Shown here piece by piece: positions 21,360 to 33,965 of a DNA stretch of 64,000 nucleotides. The translations under genes and the position numbers were made by a program. Below the pieces are notes generated by a model, which worked only from the letters and a program-made list of their open reading frames with translations, was not told the DNA's origin and did not search any database. The stretch covers positions 1 through 64,000 of the forward strand of contig JAGVSM010000861.1 in the NCBI GenBank assembly GCA_022494885.1. Reading direction: 5' to 3'. Positions within the stretch are counted from its first letter, which is position 1. The number at the start of each line of letters is the position of its first letter. Source of the stretch: Micrasema longulum. Lineage: Eukaryota; Arthropoda; Insecta; Trichoptera; Brachycentridae.

Positions 21360-22728
21360 CAGTATTGTGCGAATAAGTGGAATAAAATTTCTTGTAATCA
21401 TAAAATACGCTTTTTATTTATATTTTGAGTTACAGGTGACGTAAAATCATAAAATATTTTTTTATTTAACAGGATGTATGTCCTCCTTTTGCTTTTATAA
21501 CAACTTAAACACGTTTTAGCATAGAATCAATTAAACTTCGGCAATTTTCTTTTATTCTGTAATCTCGAAACCATATCAGAATAACAGATTCTATCATCTC
21601 TTTATCTCGGTGGTGCAGTCCAATTTTTGCATCCTAGATTTACTAATCGCTAATCGCCCACACATTTTGTATAGGGTTAAGGTCAGGTGAATTTCCAGGC
21701 CAGTCTACAAAAGTTATCTTTTTATCATTGAAATACTTAAGCATTAACTTCGATACGTGACAAGGAGCTGAATACTGTTGAAATACAGCCCCACCATTAG
21801 GAGAACACTTACTCAGTTCTGTACTCGAGTGCTGCTCCGATAGAGCTTAATACTTTAGGCCATTCATCATTTCTTCTATTGGTATAAAATATCTGGTCCT
21901 CATATACGAAAAGCAGCCCCAAAACATCTTCTTCGCAGGATATTTCACCGTTTGGTCAATATGAGCTACAGTAAGTTTTTCATCCCCACTTTTTATAACA
22001 AGTTTTGTACGATATCCCTGCACGAAAAAGTAGGTCTCATCTGAAAACAGCACCTTCCCTCAGTCTTCTACGGTCCATTCGATATATTTTTTAGCCCAAA
22101 TGAGCATTCGCTTCATCATACGTGCCGTCAGGAGTTGTTTCTTCTGTGGTCGAATTGCTTTTCATCCAGATTCAATGAGTCTTCTTCGTACTGTTGTCAT
22201 GTAACATCACCCCAGTGGCTGCCAAATCTCGTTGAAGTTTGTTACCTGTTTTTCTGGGGCTTAACTTACTATTTCTGATTAAAGATATTTCATCTCGGAC
22301 ACTGGTTTTCCAGTTTCTTTCACATTTCGTAATTCTCTTTGCTTCAACTGACCCTGTTTCTTTTTTTTGCATAATAATCTTGCCGCTGTCCCCTGGCTCA
22401 CAAAACATGAATGTTGCAAATTGCAAACGATGTATGTTCATTTAAGGTTATAATATTTTTCCTTTTCCTTGGCGTGATATCCATTATTCAAACCAACTCA
22501 AAAACACTGTTTAGTATGCGAGCAATTTATAAAATTAGACCTTTATTGAGAAAATGTAAAAAAAACGACAGACAGTACACCAACAAACACCAATATGAGC
22601 TCTCAAAGAATTAATGAACTGTAAGTCATAATTTTCGGCGCTCAACAATTGTCGAATCGACATATGAGCGTTGCTATACGTAAAAAAATACAAAAATTAC
22701 TCTTATTCCATTAATTCACACAGTGCTG
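21360..22728 (-). mobile_element. Tc1-like transposon, full length but decayed
   Basis: The ends CAGTATTGTGCGAATAAG (left) and CAGCACTGTGTGAATTAA (right, other strand) continue as inverted repeats (GTGGAATAA / ATGGAATAA). Length is 1369 bp. TA precedes the left end; the right flank has AA, a likely mutation of TA. It contains a transposase pseudogene on the minus strand. Confidence 0.9.
21466..22484 (-). pseudogene. Tc1-like transposase, inactive
   Basis: About 340 codons, the full length of the family. It begins MDITPRKRKNIITLNEHTS. The middle carries TGSVEAKRITKCERNWKTSV and RDEISLIRNSKLSPRKTGNK, and the end is KAKGGHTSC. The catalytic region reads LFSDETYFFVQGYR (first Asp present), then QQYSAPCH, where the second catalytic Asp has become Tyr, then GNSPDLNPIQNVW, where the catalytic Glu has become Gln. 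Several stop codons and frame changes interrupt it. It would have bound the inverted ends and cut at TA sites; this copy cannot. Confidence 0.9.
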
Positions 22729-22789
22729 AACATGGGGCGAAAACATAAACAATAAGGGTAAAAGAACGCAACATGGTGAACCTTCGAAA

Positions 22790-23125
22790 TGTGGCGCTGG
22801 AGGCGTATGCTAAAAATTAAAAATATCCCGAACAGTCGGACGCACCGATGCCTCTTTTCTTCAGGAACTGAAGCTGACGGACAGACTCTCGCTCGTATGC
22901 CTGCGATATTTCGGTCACCTCGCAAGGAGAGAGGCAGGTTGACCGGAGGGAAGAAGACGAGGGCGGTCTGCCGTGCGCCGCGCGCCGCCGCCGCGCCGGT
23001 CGGACAGGATAAAAGCTGGAGCAGCCATCTCAGGAATGCGGGATGCCGAGACAAGTAGCGGAGGACTGCAGTCTCGAGAGTACGACATGGCGGCCACGAT
23101 CCTCATTTACGAGGGACCGACTAGG
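22790..23125 (+). pseudogene. RTE-like LINE C-terminal remnant, GC-rich
   Basis: In shifting frames it reads ELKLTDRLSLVCLRYFGHLA, RREEDEGG-like and RWSDRIK-like pieces and HGGHDPHLRG, which match the end of RTE-type LINE proteins (RYFGHVARKD ... RSPTRWSDQ ... HDPQ). The GC-rich composition is therefore that of the LINE and need not mark a host promoter. Several frame changes are needed, so it is dead. Confidence 0.65.
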
Positions 23126-23689
23126 AAAAAATTAGGTCCACATTATTTTTCTACAAACTTATATCTACATTTAGTTTTCTTTATATATGTCTTTCAGTTT
23201 TGATATTAAACTATTTAAATTTCGAATAGGTGGAGATTTAAAAAAAAAAAAAAAAAATTTTAAATCTATCAAAATCATAACCGCAACACCCGTTTAACTT
23301 ATCACGATGGTTTTGTGATCCCTAAAATTAGTAATAAATATTATGACAGTAGAATATTAAATTATTTTGTACCTTACATTTTTAATTTCATTCCTACTGA
23401 CTTTATATTTATAAAATTAGAAATTGGTTTCTTAGTCAATAGTTTTTTTTTGTATTATTTGTCTATAAATAATGTGTTCAAATTTATTTGTATGTACGAG
23501 TATAGGTATTATATTTGTATTTGTTTTTTTTTGTAATTGTTTATATAAAGATATAAATTTTTAGGTAGGATTAATATTTATGTACCTAGGTAAACTTTAC
23601 CAACAAGCTACGAAAAGTGGCTTCCTTGTTTATGTATCTTAATGTTTATCCATATGTACTTTTTAAATTAAAAAAAAATAATAATAACT

Positions 23690-24215
23690 GCACCAGCGCA
23701 GCGGTAATATTCTGAACCGCTCTCGTGGCCGTAGAAAACACTTTTATCTCGTGAATGTACATATTAAATACGCGACATAAAAGTGTTTTCTACGGCCTCG
23801 AGAGCGTTTGGAATATCACCCCAGGGGTGGTCTTCTGAATCTTCTCTACCCCCTAGAGAGTAGGCAATGAAGGGGTTTTTTATTTTTTGAATGCGACGAC
23901 ACTTTACTTTACTTGCCACACTGATGAATAAACGTCAAATGATGTATTAAACGGTTTAATTTTTTTTTAAATAAACTAATAGGGTTTGGTCAATTCAACC
24001 TAATTAAGTGTTTTGGGTAGTGCTTAAGGTCGCAATAAAGGTCTAAATGATAAATTGTATATTTGTTTTTACGTGTTCGTATTCGTTTGACGTTTAATCA
24101 TCAGTGTGGCCATGAATGAAGCAAAGTTTAGGTGCATGCAAAAAATAAAAATCCTCAAATTAACCACTCTCCAGGGTATAGAGAAGATTCAGAATACCAC
24201 CACGGGGGAGCAACT
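23690..24215. repeat. Foldback F2 next to a longer inverted repeat
   Basis: An F2 foldback (arms 23703-23752 and 23770-23819, sharing GGCCGTAGAAAACACTTTTA) abuts a second, longer inverted repeat: left arm about 23822-23945, right arm about 24085-24215. The latter share TTCTGAATCTTCTCTA, TTTTTATTTTTTG and CACACTGATGA words. The loop holds TAGGGTTTGGTCAATTCAAC, also found near 30130. Confidence 0.65.
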
Positions 24216-24549
24216 ACAAACGCTATCTTCTCGGTACATATCGAGACGGTATAAAGTAAAATCGATCTATAAATATGTACATAATACAAAACCTTATTTA
24301 TTTAAATGTACATTATGTACAATACAGCACTACTGCTAATCACAATGTCCATAAATTATATTGTTAGGTATTTAAGAAGAAGAAGGTAAACATGAGCAGA
24401 AAATACAAAAGGAAAAAAATTAAATTTTAATGATAATAATAGGTAATTACAAAAAGAAGTTTTAAAAAAGCCCAATAGTTTATTCGGGTCCAACATATAC
24501 GAGTAGTCCATAAAACAATAGTAAACGACGACGAATAAGTCACTAATAC

Positions 24550-25335
24550 ACATTATGATACATACGACTGGTTATGAAGGAAATTGAATCTATACAATCA
24601 AAATTTATATCGTATTGCAATTTTAGACGGTTGACTCAGAACAGGTCTAGATGAATCTACAAACTTGCCTAAACTCCAAACTCACCAAACTCGCAGGAAC
24701 ATGGCTGACGCCATTTTTATGTATAAAACTTTTAATAACATGATAGATTGCCCTAAGATTCTATCACTTATTAATTTTAAAGTCCCAGTAACGCAGACCG
24801 GAAACCAATTTCTTATTTCTAAATGTTCCTCTAAATCTTTTCAAAATCCATTTGTAAATAAAACCTGCAATATGTGTAATCAGATTGTATCGATATTAAT
24901 AACATATCTTTAACTTCCTTTAAAAATGAAATTTCCAAAAATAATTCAAGTTATGATGTTGCGCCTTGAATCCGCAGCCTATATTATGCAGGTTATGTGC
25001 AGTTCTGTATGTAGGCACATAATAAATGAACACTGTATGGTCAACTATAGTTGTATTATATATTACAAAGTGGAACTGTGTGACCAATATTCAAAAGTAG
25101 ATTTTTTTTTTTTAATAATATGTATTACATTTTTAGTAATATTATAAGTTTTGTATGATTGGTTATTTTATGTTATGTATAATTTTTATGTGACAACATT
25201 TACAATAACAATATTATGTGGAAGCCTTTCATTAGACTTTATGATATGTATTTATAGTATAATTGTATCTTATAAATGTATAAATGTCTGTTGGCTTTCT
25301 AATGAAATAAAATAAAAATAAAATAAATAATAAAA
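24550..25335 (+). pseudogene. LINE ORF2 C-terminal end and 3' UTR
   Basis: Frame 24560-24900 reads IESIQSKFISYCNFRRLTQN, a short gap, then ADAIFMYKTFNNMIDCPKIL and SLINFKVP, which match the end of jockey-like LINE RT proteins. The continuation DINNISLTSFKNEISKNN is in another frame. It ends in AAAATAAAAATAAAATAAAT. Upstream RT motifs are missing, so the copy is 5' truncated. Confidence 0.75.
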
Positions 25336-28300
25336 ACCTTAATCTGGTAATCCCAGCATGGGGCAGATCCCCCCTTCTCGGTAGGCTGTTCAACGGATTC
25401 ATCATTCTGCCCTTTCTAGCACTTAAATAGTTGCCCGGTACATACTCGTATAAGTTTATGCGCTCCAAAATGTTGGGTTTGTAAATTTACCCGTTCAGAA
25501 GTTAAAAGGCCATCATGAGCGAGGCAATGCTCCTTCTGGCCCGCAAACTTGCGATACGTGTGAATACATAAACAAAAACATATTGATTAAATAAGTATAT
25601 TATCAATAATTCGCTTACGCGTTCTAGAATTCCTCAGGTATTTGGCGACAAAAATGCCATCACAATATTATCGATTTCATATTATGTGTAACGATTATGT
25701 AGGTTCCAGTACCTAAACCGAAAATTACCTAACTGTTACGTTATACACATAATGGTATTATATTGTATCGAGTTACCCGTGTACTGGGCACCTAGTTACA
25801 AGCTTTTTACTGAGGAATGTCACATCACCTGATTTCCTTAATTCTCTTAGCGGTAGTTGGGACGGTTAAGAGGATTTACGGCACCAAAAAAATTTGATAA
25901 AGAAGTATTGAAACATGGTTTTCAGGTCACTCTTTCGCAAATGCCTCCCAAATATGTTAATATTATACATTTTTGTAAAAGGCAGATTGAACGTGTATGT
26001 TAATAAAATAAATAAATAAATGGTGTGGGAAACAGACAACTGCTCGTCGGACTGATTATGCCCGACTAAAATCGACAAAATTGACGTTTCATTGTCCCGT
26101 TTTCTGCACTTCAAAACAGAACGGATGTGGTTGTTTTTTTTAAAAACAGGATTAGAATGAAATTTCCTTCCTTTTCGTTTTTTCAAAAGTATTTATTATT
26201 TTAAGAAATATGCGTTAAACAACTTATAAATGAAACATATTATGTACATTGTTTTTAATAGATCTTCAAGATTCAAATTAAAAATATTTGTACTCATATT
26301 ATACCGTACGTCCGAGGACGGCAGATAAAGTTGGGCGCTTTTAAGGGTTTTTAGATAGTCATCGCTTCTATACAAGACAATTTAAAAAAAAAAAACAATT
26401 AATGGGGACACGCCAATAGTGATATTTAAAGTGTATAAAAAAACCATCGCTCTAGTGCCAATTCAGGGAGAAAATACGTGAATACGCTTGTATGAAGAAT
26501 CAGACCGCGCAAGCACCGCTGTAAAATTAATAAAATAAAAAGTATCCACCTTAGTAATTAAGTAGGTATTGAGTGTGATCGCATTATAACTACTCGTGTA
26601 CAGGAAATAAGTTAATCATTAATTATTTAAGGAAAAAAATTACACGCATAATTCAAACATTCGTGATTCCTGAAATCGATTTAAGTCTTCGGGTGATGCC
26701 ACAAACTCTATACAATCGATAGAATGATAAACTCCCTTCTCATAATCCTATTAAAGTATTAAAAAAGCGACAGAAGTCGTTAAAACTGTATCGTCACGCC
26801 TCGTCATCGTTAATCCAAATTGAAATAAAATGCAAGTAGGCGAAAAGAAATTTGCTCGGGTGTTAGGTACGAGTATGACTGTATTTTGGTGTTTCTCCTT
26901 CTTAGATAATGTGCGGGTAACTGTGCCGAGTGACGAGTGCCGAGTGACGGCAAGACGCAAAACAAGATGGTGGGTAGAATGACAATGAAGACGTCGCGTC
27001 GCCGATACGTCTGACGAAATGTGGATTTTTGCTGTCCTTTCGTTTTCGCGATATTACGTAACGATCTACAGCGCAAATGCCGACTGACTTAAGTTCTTGT
27101 AATCCAACAGCAGAAATTTAAAGAAGCCAGGCAGATAAGCTCACGAATCTTTAAAAAAATCGTCGCTATCAAGGTTCTAGTGCTCAAATTAAATTTGAAT
27201 GTATATCAAAGTTAAATGACTCTTTTATATTCTGTTATTTTTTTTAATAAATCAAATAGGAATCTTCTTATGATAAATAACTGGCAAGTTTCATAAAAAA
27301 ACCGCATGTTTTTTAAAAATTCACATAAACCGCAGAAATTGCATCACCTAAAATTTTGTGATTTTTTCGAAATCGTATCAGGTATAAATTTTACTGAAAT
27401 ATTTTTTCAAAATTGAAATAAAATTAAGATTAGTCTTGATACATTTTATTAAGATTACATAATACTGACTGTCTTTTCTCATGTTCATTTTTTTTAATGA
27501 GTAAATATTTTAAAAATGCAAGTGTCGATTTAAAAATATTTTTTTTAAATGCTCTTAACCACACGTAATAAAATTCACTTACTAAACTTAGTAACATTTA
27601 TTTATATAACGTAGTTTTTGTAAAGTATCTTATTACGGCCGCTTTAAAAAAATTATTCTAGTATTATATCTAATATTTCTTACTATATGTAAATAATAAT
27701 AATAAAAATAATCACGGTTTATTAACAAAAATTACAATTTCCATATCTACTACATGTTTTAGGTAATAGATTTCTCTGGCTTATGTTTAGCCTGCCTAAC
27801 TAGGTACACCCTGTTTTAATGCAGACATTTTTATGCAAAATAAACAATAACATAACTACATTTTAGTTAATTTATTATACATTTATACAATATTTAGTTT
27901 ATTCATGTTTATTATTATGTTTTGTTTTAATTTCATTGCATTATATACTTGAGTTGCTATATTATTTCAGTTTTATGTACATATTATTACAACGCCTTTA
28001 TATAAATATTTTTCTATCCCAAAATGAGTTCATCGTAACTCCGAGAAGTACAAAAAACTGTGTTATTTGATAATACTTTTTTTAATGTACACGAGGTAAG
28101 AAGAGATAAGGTTTTTCTCCGCCCGAATTAAATGCTGACGTCATAATTCTTCTGTACGTGTAATGTCACCGAACTCCTTCTAAACGGGTTAACCGATTTA
28201 CGTGCGGTTTTCAGAGAAATGTAGATCTTTGCTTTGCGCGTGTTCGTAGATCTTCAATCTTCAATCTAATATGTAAAAAGGAAGTTAGGAGTATAAATGT

Positions 28301-29220
28301 TTTATGAATTGATCTACCAGGGTTGCATTCGAGGAGAATGCATGTACAAATAAATGAAAGGATGTTGTTTTTTTAATAATTACAAACAGCATTCGTTTTT
28401 TGTAGATCTCAATCAGATTCTTTCCTTAAATTTCTTATACTTTCCACCCATTTGTTTCTTTTTACTGGATTTTTAGTTATACTAAAATAACATTAACTGA
28501 CATTCAATACATTAAAAAAAATCGTATTTCTACAAAAGTGCCCCGTTGGTGAGAAGAGCGGAGTTTGACATTTGCAAAAAGAATTCCATATTTTATTTTA
28601 TGTTAATTCAATATTTATTTTATGTTTTGGAATTCAACCATACATTCAATATCTGAATATAAATAATTCATCACACGTACAGAAACATTGTGTATACGGC
28701 TGGTGATATTGCACTTTTTTTATTTTGTTTTGGGCAACATTAAATCACCCAAGACGAAACGAAAAGATTGAAATGTCGAACTCAATGTCAAATATACTCG
28801 TATGTATAGTTTATCGAAAATTCGAATATCAAAAATATGTTTGGTGAACCAGCTGACACCAGGCGAGCCAACGTTCGGGCAGGACAACGTCTGTCAGGTC
28901 CGCTGGTAAACTATAAATTAATTGCTAATTTTCCGATGATGACGATATTTATGCCTATATATTATCAGCGTTATTATGAATTCCCCCCTTTTCGAGAAAG
29001 CTTAAACCTGTGAGTCCCAGATAATTAGTATACAGTATTCTACTCGTATAATCACATTTGCGAGTGGTGTGTACTGTGTCATGCACTAGGCGGGTACTGA
29101 GTAGGTGACAAAGGAAAGTGCGGTGAGCATCGTCCGGAGTATTGCATCACTTCTGTCCCGAGGATTGCTGACTGAATCCTTCCAACCGCTGTTTACTGTT
29201 CACCCCCTCCCCCGTGTCCC
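25336..29220. other. 3.9 kb with no supported gene
   Basis: Includes weak palindromes near 25690-25760, a reading of 106 codons on the minus strand at 25866-26186 with no known relatives, and a fragment at 26400-26480 repeated near 38105-38165 (CTAGTGCC and GAGAAAATACG words). I find no exon, RNA gene or element ends that I can support. Confidence 0.4.
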
Positions 29221-29223
29221 CCG

Positions 29224-29273
29224 TGTGGGTAGTAGTGGGTGGTGGGCGGTGGGCGGGGGGCAGTGGGCAGTGG
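29224..29273 (+). repeat. G-rich short tandem repeat, G4 candidate
   Basis: Runs of GGGTGG, GGGCGGT and GGGCAGT repeat over 50 bp. Four or more GGG runs separated by 1-4 bases meet the usual G-quadruplex pattern. The flanks are unusually GC-rich for this window, and CCCCTCCCCC sits just upstream. Confidence 0.6.
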
Positions 29274-29401
29274 GCATCACGCCACTCTATAATACTGACA
29301 GACGATGAGTAAGCCTTCTAGATCAGGAATCCTGAAATATTACTGAACTAATAGTCATTTGCTTTGTATAGAGATTACAAGCTTTAATCATCGCAATTCT
29401 T

Positions 29402-29672
29402 CGTCATCATTCTCTTTCCGCACCGAATGAGGCTTTGGGCCCTGCATCGGTACACCAATCGCAAATTTTGTCATTTTTTTGTTACATGAAGGTGAGATGA
29501 TCAATCTTACGCTTCAGGTTTCAGACCGGGGACTATGAAATATTCTATGATTGGAATATTTCATTCAAAAACACCTCAAATAAATGTTTCATGTCGAACG
29601 TGTCGGCAATCAAACCCGAGACCTCTTGGATGGTAGGCAAACGCGCTGACGACTACACCAAGAGGCCGGCAA
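29402..29672 (-). repeat. SINE-2 copy, nearly full length
   Basis: On the minus strand the tRNA-like head (GGTGTAGTCGTCAGCGCGTT) has B box GGTCTCGGGTTTGATTGCC, then GACATGAAACATTTATTTG, and a tail with GTGCGGAAAGAGAATGATG. About 270 bp. Confidence 0.8.
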
Positions 29673-30950
29673 TTTTAACTATATTTACTGTTTACATGTA
29701 TTTCATAACATTATGTACCTAGCTGCTTTCAACTGCATTTCTTTCAAGTTTGAATTTTATTTGTTCATCTATTTTTTTCTTTCTTACTATCTAGCTAAAT
29801 TTATGTTGTTTATACACTCATCTTTTTATTTTTATACCAACTATATTTCTTAACATTGTTTTTTTTATTTATTTCTTCAAATTGTATTTTTAAAATTTTA
29901 TGTTTTTTATATCCTCATCTTCTTTTTTTTAAAACCAACTTTACTTCTAAACACTAATCTATCTTTTATTTCTTCATGTTGTATTTTTTAAACTTTATGT
30001 TGTTTCATATAACTCACGTTTTATATAACTTCCATGTATGTAAAAGCCTTATGGGCTTGAAATTTTTTTTAAATTAATTAAAAAAGAAATACAAGGTACC
30101 TACATTACAACGGTGTTTAAAACATGGAAAAAAAACTAATACGGTTTGGTCAGTTCAACCTTATTATAGTTTTGGGCAATGATTATACTAACTAATACCA
30201 GTTAATTATAATAATAAAAATACGTTTATAGTTTTATTCCACTTTTATTTTAAAAAATTTACCAGTGACCGGGTTTCGTTGTGACTCGTGACCGACATCG
30301 TCAGACAGGTGGGAGACTCAACAAATTTCTATGTTATATACAAGTGCAAGCAGGGATCGTAAATCATGATTTTATACAATTATGGAAATAAAAGAGTTGA
30401 AATTAAAATTATTAAAGTCTAAAGTTATAACAATTGTATGAAATTAACTATTTTTTCATATATACAATAAAAACCAGTGAAAATTATATCATTTTATAAT
30501 GTTTTATGATGAAAATGTATTGGAATTACATGTATTAAAATTTGATTAAAACTTTAACAGGGGCCGCTGGTTGGTTGTTCCACCGACAGCTATGTCCCCG
30601 GGCCCGGAGTAATTAAGTAATTCTCTGAAAGCAGAAATTCCCGACTGTTAATTCTTATCGAGTAATTTCATTGTTTGTATTTTAATGGATACAACAATGG
30701 GGAATGAACGCGTGTTACCTGATCGTTTAATATTATTTCATCGGGGCAATTCTTTAAGCGGTTTATTTCTAAAATTTCAAGTTTATCTAGTTTTTACCTT
30801 TGCTACATGTGTGAAGGAATTTAACATTTGTATTTTTATCAAAAACATGATTTGACTTAAGAAGGTGGTTTGCAAACGTGGAGTTTTTCTTGTTATTTCT
30901 CCAACTTTGAAAGTGTCGGTTAATCCTAGTTTTAAACTACCTTCCCGTTA
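29673..30950. other. AT-rich stretch with F3 fragment
   Basis: 30125-30190 repeats the TTTGGTCAGTTCAACCTTAT word of the 23970 region. 30206-30320 is an F3 copy on the minus strand with CTGACGATGTCGGTCACGAG and GAAACCCGGTCACTGGTAAA. The rest shows no gene; several T-rich runs are present. Confidence 0.55.
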
Positions 30951-31059
30951 ATTTTATACATTTTTTTTATTATTATAATTAAAATACAGTTCCACCAAGA
31001 AATGTCAGTGGAAAAACTCATCCTATTTATTAATAACCAGTTAGTTTAATCAACAATGT
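30951..31059 (-). repeat. F3 repeat fragment
   Basis: On the minus strand GAGTTTTTCCACTGACATTT and CTTGGTGGAACTGTATTTTA match the left part of the F3 copy at 11440. Confidence 0.6.
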
Positions 31060-31500
31060 TTTGAATATTTCCAAATGTTCGTAGAGAGGTTGAATTTCCT
31101 CCCTGGAGAAGATTTTAGAGAAGAGAATAAGGAAGTCTAGGCATTTACAGGGCACATGGGTCTACAAACATTTGAACATACTCAAAACATTGTTGATTAA
31201 ACTAACTGGTATAAGTATAAAAATTGGGAATCCGTTTTCAGGCGTTGCCTAGAAGGTGAATTGGTTCAGCCGGATGAACCACACCCACACGATAAAGGTT
31301 TCAGCTCTTTTATTTCAGAAAAGTCAACAGAAAGAACAGTTTGGAAATGTGGATATTTAAACAAAGGCAGGATGGTGAATGTTACAAGTTACAACGTGTA
31401 TAAAGTGGCCACTTAAACCAGCCAATGTCAGGTCTTAAAGATTGTCAATACCTAGACTTCAATATTCCTTCTCAAAAATGTTTTCCGTCTTTGCTGCAAC
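31060..31500 (+). repeat. R1 repeat copy, diverged
   Basis: Contains AAGTCTAGGCATTTACAGGG, TTTGAACATACTCAAAACAT, TTTCAGCTCTTTTATTTC and AAAGTGGCCACTTAAACCAG in R1 order. It is about 440 bp, with internal differences from the copy at 58945. Confidence 0.65.
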
Positions 31501-32989
31501 AAATTTAGAATATAGGCTTGTTTGATTTCACATATTTGTATTTATTTTATATCATTTGACGTTTAAAGTGTAGTCGCATGCAAAACATAAAAATCCTAAA
31601 ATAAACCTAAATTGCAATTTTGTTATACATAATTTTATGTAAATATTTTTTTTTGAGTTTTGACTAAAAATCGTTTCACACACCTGATATTAGTTTGTTG
31701 AATTTAAATGCCACATGCGTTATAAACAAAATAACACGCGTCTTGTACCGTATTTTATTGGGTTGACATTCAGATCAGAATGTTTCCGCAATTTATCATT
31801 TAAGGCATTAATTAATCTCTGAGCCCCGATTACAACGGGAAGTTAACAGAATTATCTTCGGCTGTCCATAAAAAAAACGATAGTCGTGTACGAAAATGAG
31901 AATATTTGCGTGAACATTTAAAGTATCTTCGTCGGTAATCTATAATTGAACATGTTTAGAAGAAAAAATTGTATGCATATTCTGCTTTTCACAGTAAACT
32001 TAATTTTACTTTGTAGATAAAATTTAAGATAAATGTTAACTTTTCATTGTAATCGGGTCCCTGGTAAGGTGATATTCTCGATAGCCACTCTTACTAAATT
32101 AACAAAATACGTAAACTCTACGTTTTACATACCTAATGCACATTCCCCGGTATGACAATTAAAATAAGTTGTTTATGGAAAAATTGTGACTCGTAAATAT
32201 GTGTTTTAAATATCAATTTCAAAAACAAGTTTAAGAAAAAATTTTGAATCATTCTTTTTAGAAATGAAACAAACTCTTATTTCATTAAAAATCTTGAATT
32301 TCAATAATGAAAACGTTTCGTACTCAAAAATATCTTTTTCTTATATATTTCCACCTGCTGAATCCTAAAATCATTATAAAACTGAGCAATTAGCTGTTTC
32401 TTTGGATATCGGATTTCTGCTGGTCTGTGTGTAAGGATGCTCAGGAACTCACATAGGGTCGAAGCACCCATGAATGACCGTTTAATCAGCTTGTAGTGAA
32501 ATCCGCATAAAAGGTATAAATTTCATTATTTAAGCGTACGAAATAAAAGAAAACAATAAAAAACATCTTCCTTTTTCTAAGTACTTTTACTTTTTTATTG
32601 AAATACGAGTATTAGAATTAAAATTAATATAACTCTAAAAAAATAGCAGAATCACCAGTGAATGACCATTACTACCCCAGTAAAAGTAATACTCGGATGA
32701 AATTACATCATAACATTATAAAACACCCTAACACATTAGAATATGGAAATATTCTAAGAATTGCATGAGAAATATCATCAAATAAAACACTAACCACACC
32801 TTTATTTATAAAAAAACGCTATCAATCTCAGAACAATAACGAGAAGACGCACTATTACCTTTTGACAACTCACAGTTCAAAACTGATAGATTTGTTTCCT
32901 ACCAAAAGATGTGTCCGCCTACTGCTTTTTTCATAGTTTCTAGTGTTAAAAGTTTTTTGACTGGACACATGTAGCAATTATTTTTATAT
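31501..32989. other. AT-rich stretch, no supported gene
   Basis: I see no exon, RNA gene or element ends that I can support in this 1.5 kb. Confidence 0.4.
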
Positions 32990-33640
32990 TGTGTTTCATT
33001 AACCAATGGTCATTTACTGGTGCTTTGGCTCAACAAGAGGCAATATTACTTGACATTATTACTCGCACAAGCGTTGCTACTACCCGTTCTAAATTACGCT
33101 GATGTTTCCATGACTGATTTTAGCCGTGAACTACGCGATAAACTTGAACGATTAAAGAACACATTCATTAGGTATAATTTTGGTCTAAAAAAATTTAACC
33201 ACATATCTGATTATCGTAGTCAACTGAAATGGATAAAAATTAGACAGCGGAGAGACTATCACTATCTCTCACTTCTGCTCACTGTAGTCCCAACGCTCCT
33301 GTATACGTGTTCATGGTTTACCTCTGCGGTCTAACAGTTAAAGCCCCCTTTTAATTCCCATCGAAAATTTCTCTTTCTTCTCTAACTCGTATAATGCCCA
33401 TGCGGCTCGACTTTGGAATTATTTCTTTTCCAATATCAGAGATGTCTTTACAGTATCTTTATTTAAAGCGGGTCTAAAGAAATATCTACTCTCTCTTCCT
33501 TAATCTATCCTCCTTTCGTCTCTCCTTTTTATTCCTTTTTCCCATTGAGTACTAGTTTTTACTAAGGGCAATTTACAAACGACATTTTTAATTATATTTT
33601 TGTGTACCTTAAGTTTTTTTGTTCTTAATTTTTTTTTTTT
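32990..33640 (+). pseudogene. LINE-B ORF2 C-terminal end
   Basis: Frame 33020-33334 reads LLPVLNYADVSMTDFSREL, DKLERLKNTFIRYNFGLKKF and DYRSQLKWIKIRQRR, the conserved end of jockey/CR1-like LINE RT proteins (LLPILDYAD ... RLQN..IRFIFG). After a stop the family continues in another frame with NAHAARLWNYFFSNIRDV and LFKAGLKKYLLSLP. The RT catalytic motifs are missing, so it is a 5'-truncated dead copy. Confidence 0.85.
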
Positions 33641-33671
33641 TTAGAAAACACTTTAAAACTTGAATTTACTT

Positions 33672-33840
33672 AATATTATGTATCTTTTTTGGGTAATACC
33701 GTGTATGTTTTCATTGAAACATTGTTTTCCCTGAAGATGGCTCCTGCAATGGTAGCCGAAACGTCGGATCAAATCCAACATACACGGTATTACCCAAAAA
33801 AGATACATAATATTGATAACAGTGACCGTGAAAACCTTCG
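33672..33840 (+). mobile_element. Penelope-like element 3' end with 38-bp perfect inverted repeat
   Basis: Arms at 33672-33709 and 33777-33814 are exact inverted copies of 38 bp. The 67-nt interval contains CTGAAGATGGCTCCTGCAAT and GGTAGCCGAAACGTCGGATC, shared with the 3' end of the Penelope-like element at 52765-53215 (CTGAAGATGACTCCTGCAAT). The pieces form a hammerhead-like core (see findings). No protein-coding part remains. Confidence 0.7.
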
Positions 33841-33871
33841 CACCTATTTAAATTTACTTTATCAAGACTAG

Positions 33872-33965
33872 TATTCTATTGGTTGGTTAGAAGAAATTGA
33901 CATTTGGAAATAAACTCGCCAATGCACAACTAAAATTATGTAAAAAAGTTAATAAACAAAAAGAG
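33872..33965 (+). repeat. Retroelement 3' tail shared with 52495-52602
   Basis: TATTGGTTGGTTAGAAGAAA, GACATTTGGAAATAAACTCG and CCAATGCAC match ATTGGTTGGTTGGAAGAAAT and TTTGGCAATAAGCCCGCCAA at 52495-52602. The second copy ends in an AAATAAATAAATAAAG tail, so this looks like the 3' end of a non-LTR element. Confidence 0.7.

Noticed and set aside
22716..23203. Several overlapping GC-rich frames, possible host gene or CpG island
   Set aside because: The amino-acid pieces match the end of RTE-like LINE proteins in shifting frames, so the GC content is that of the LINE.
25690..25760. Palindromic transposon near 25700
   Set aside because: Only about 16 bp match with gaps, and no target duplication or second copy is visible.
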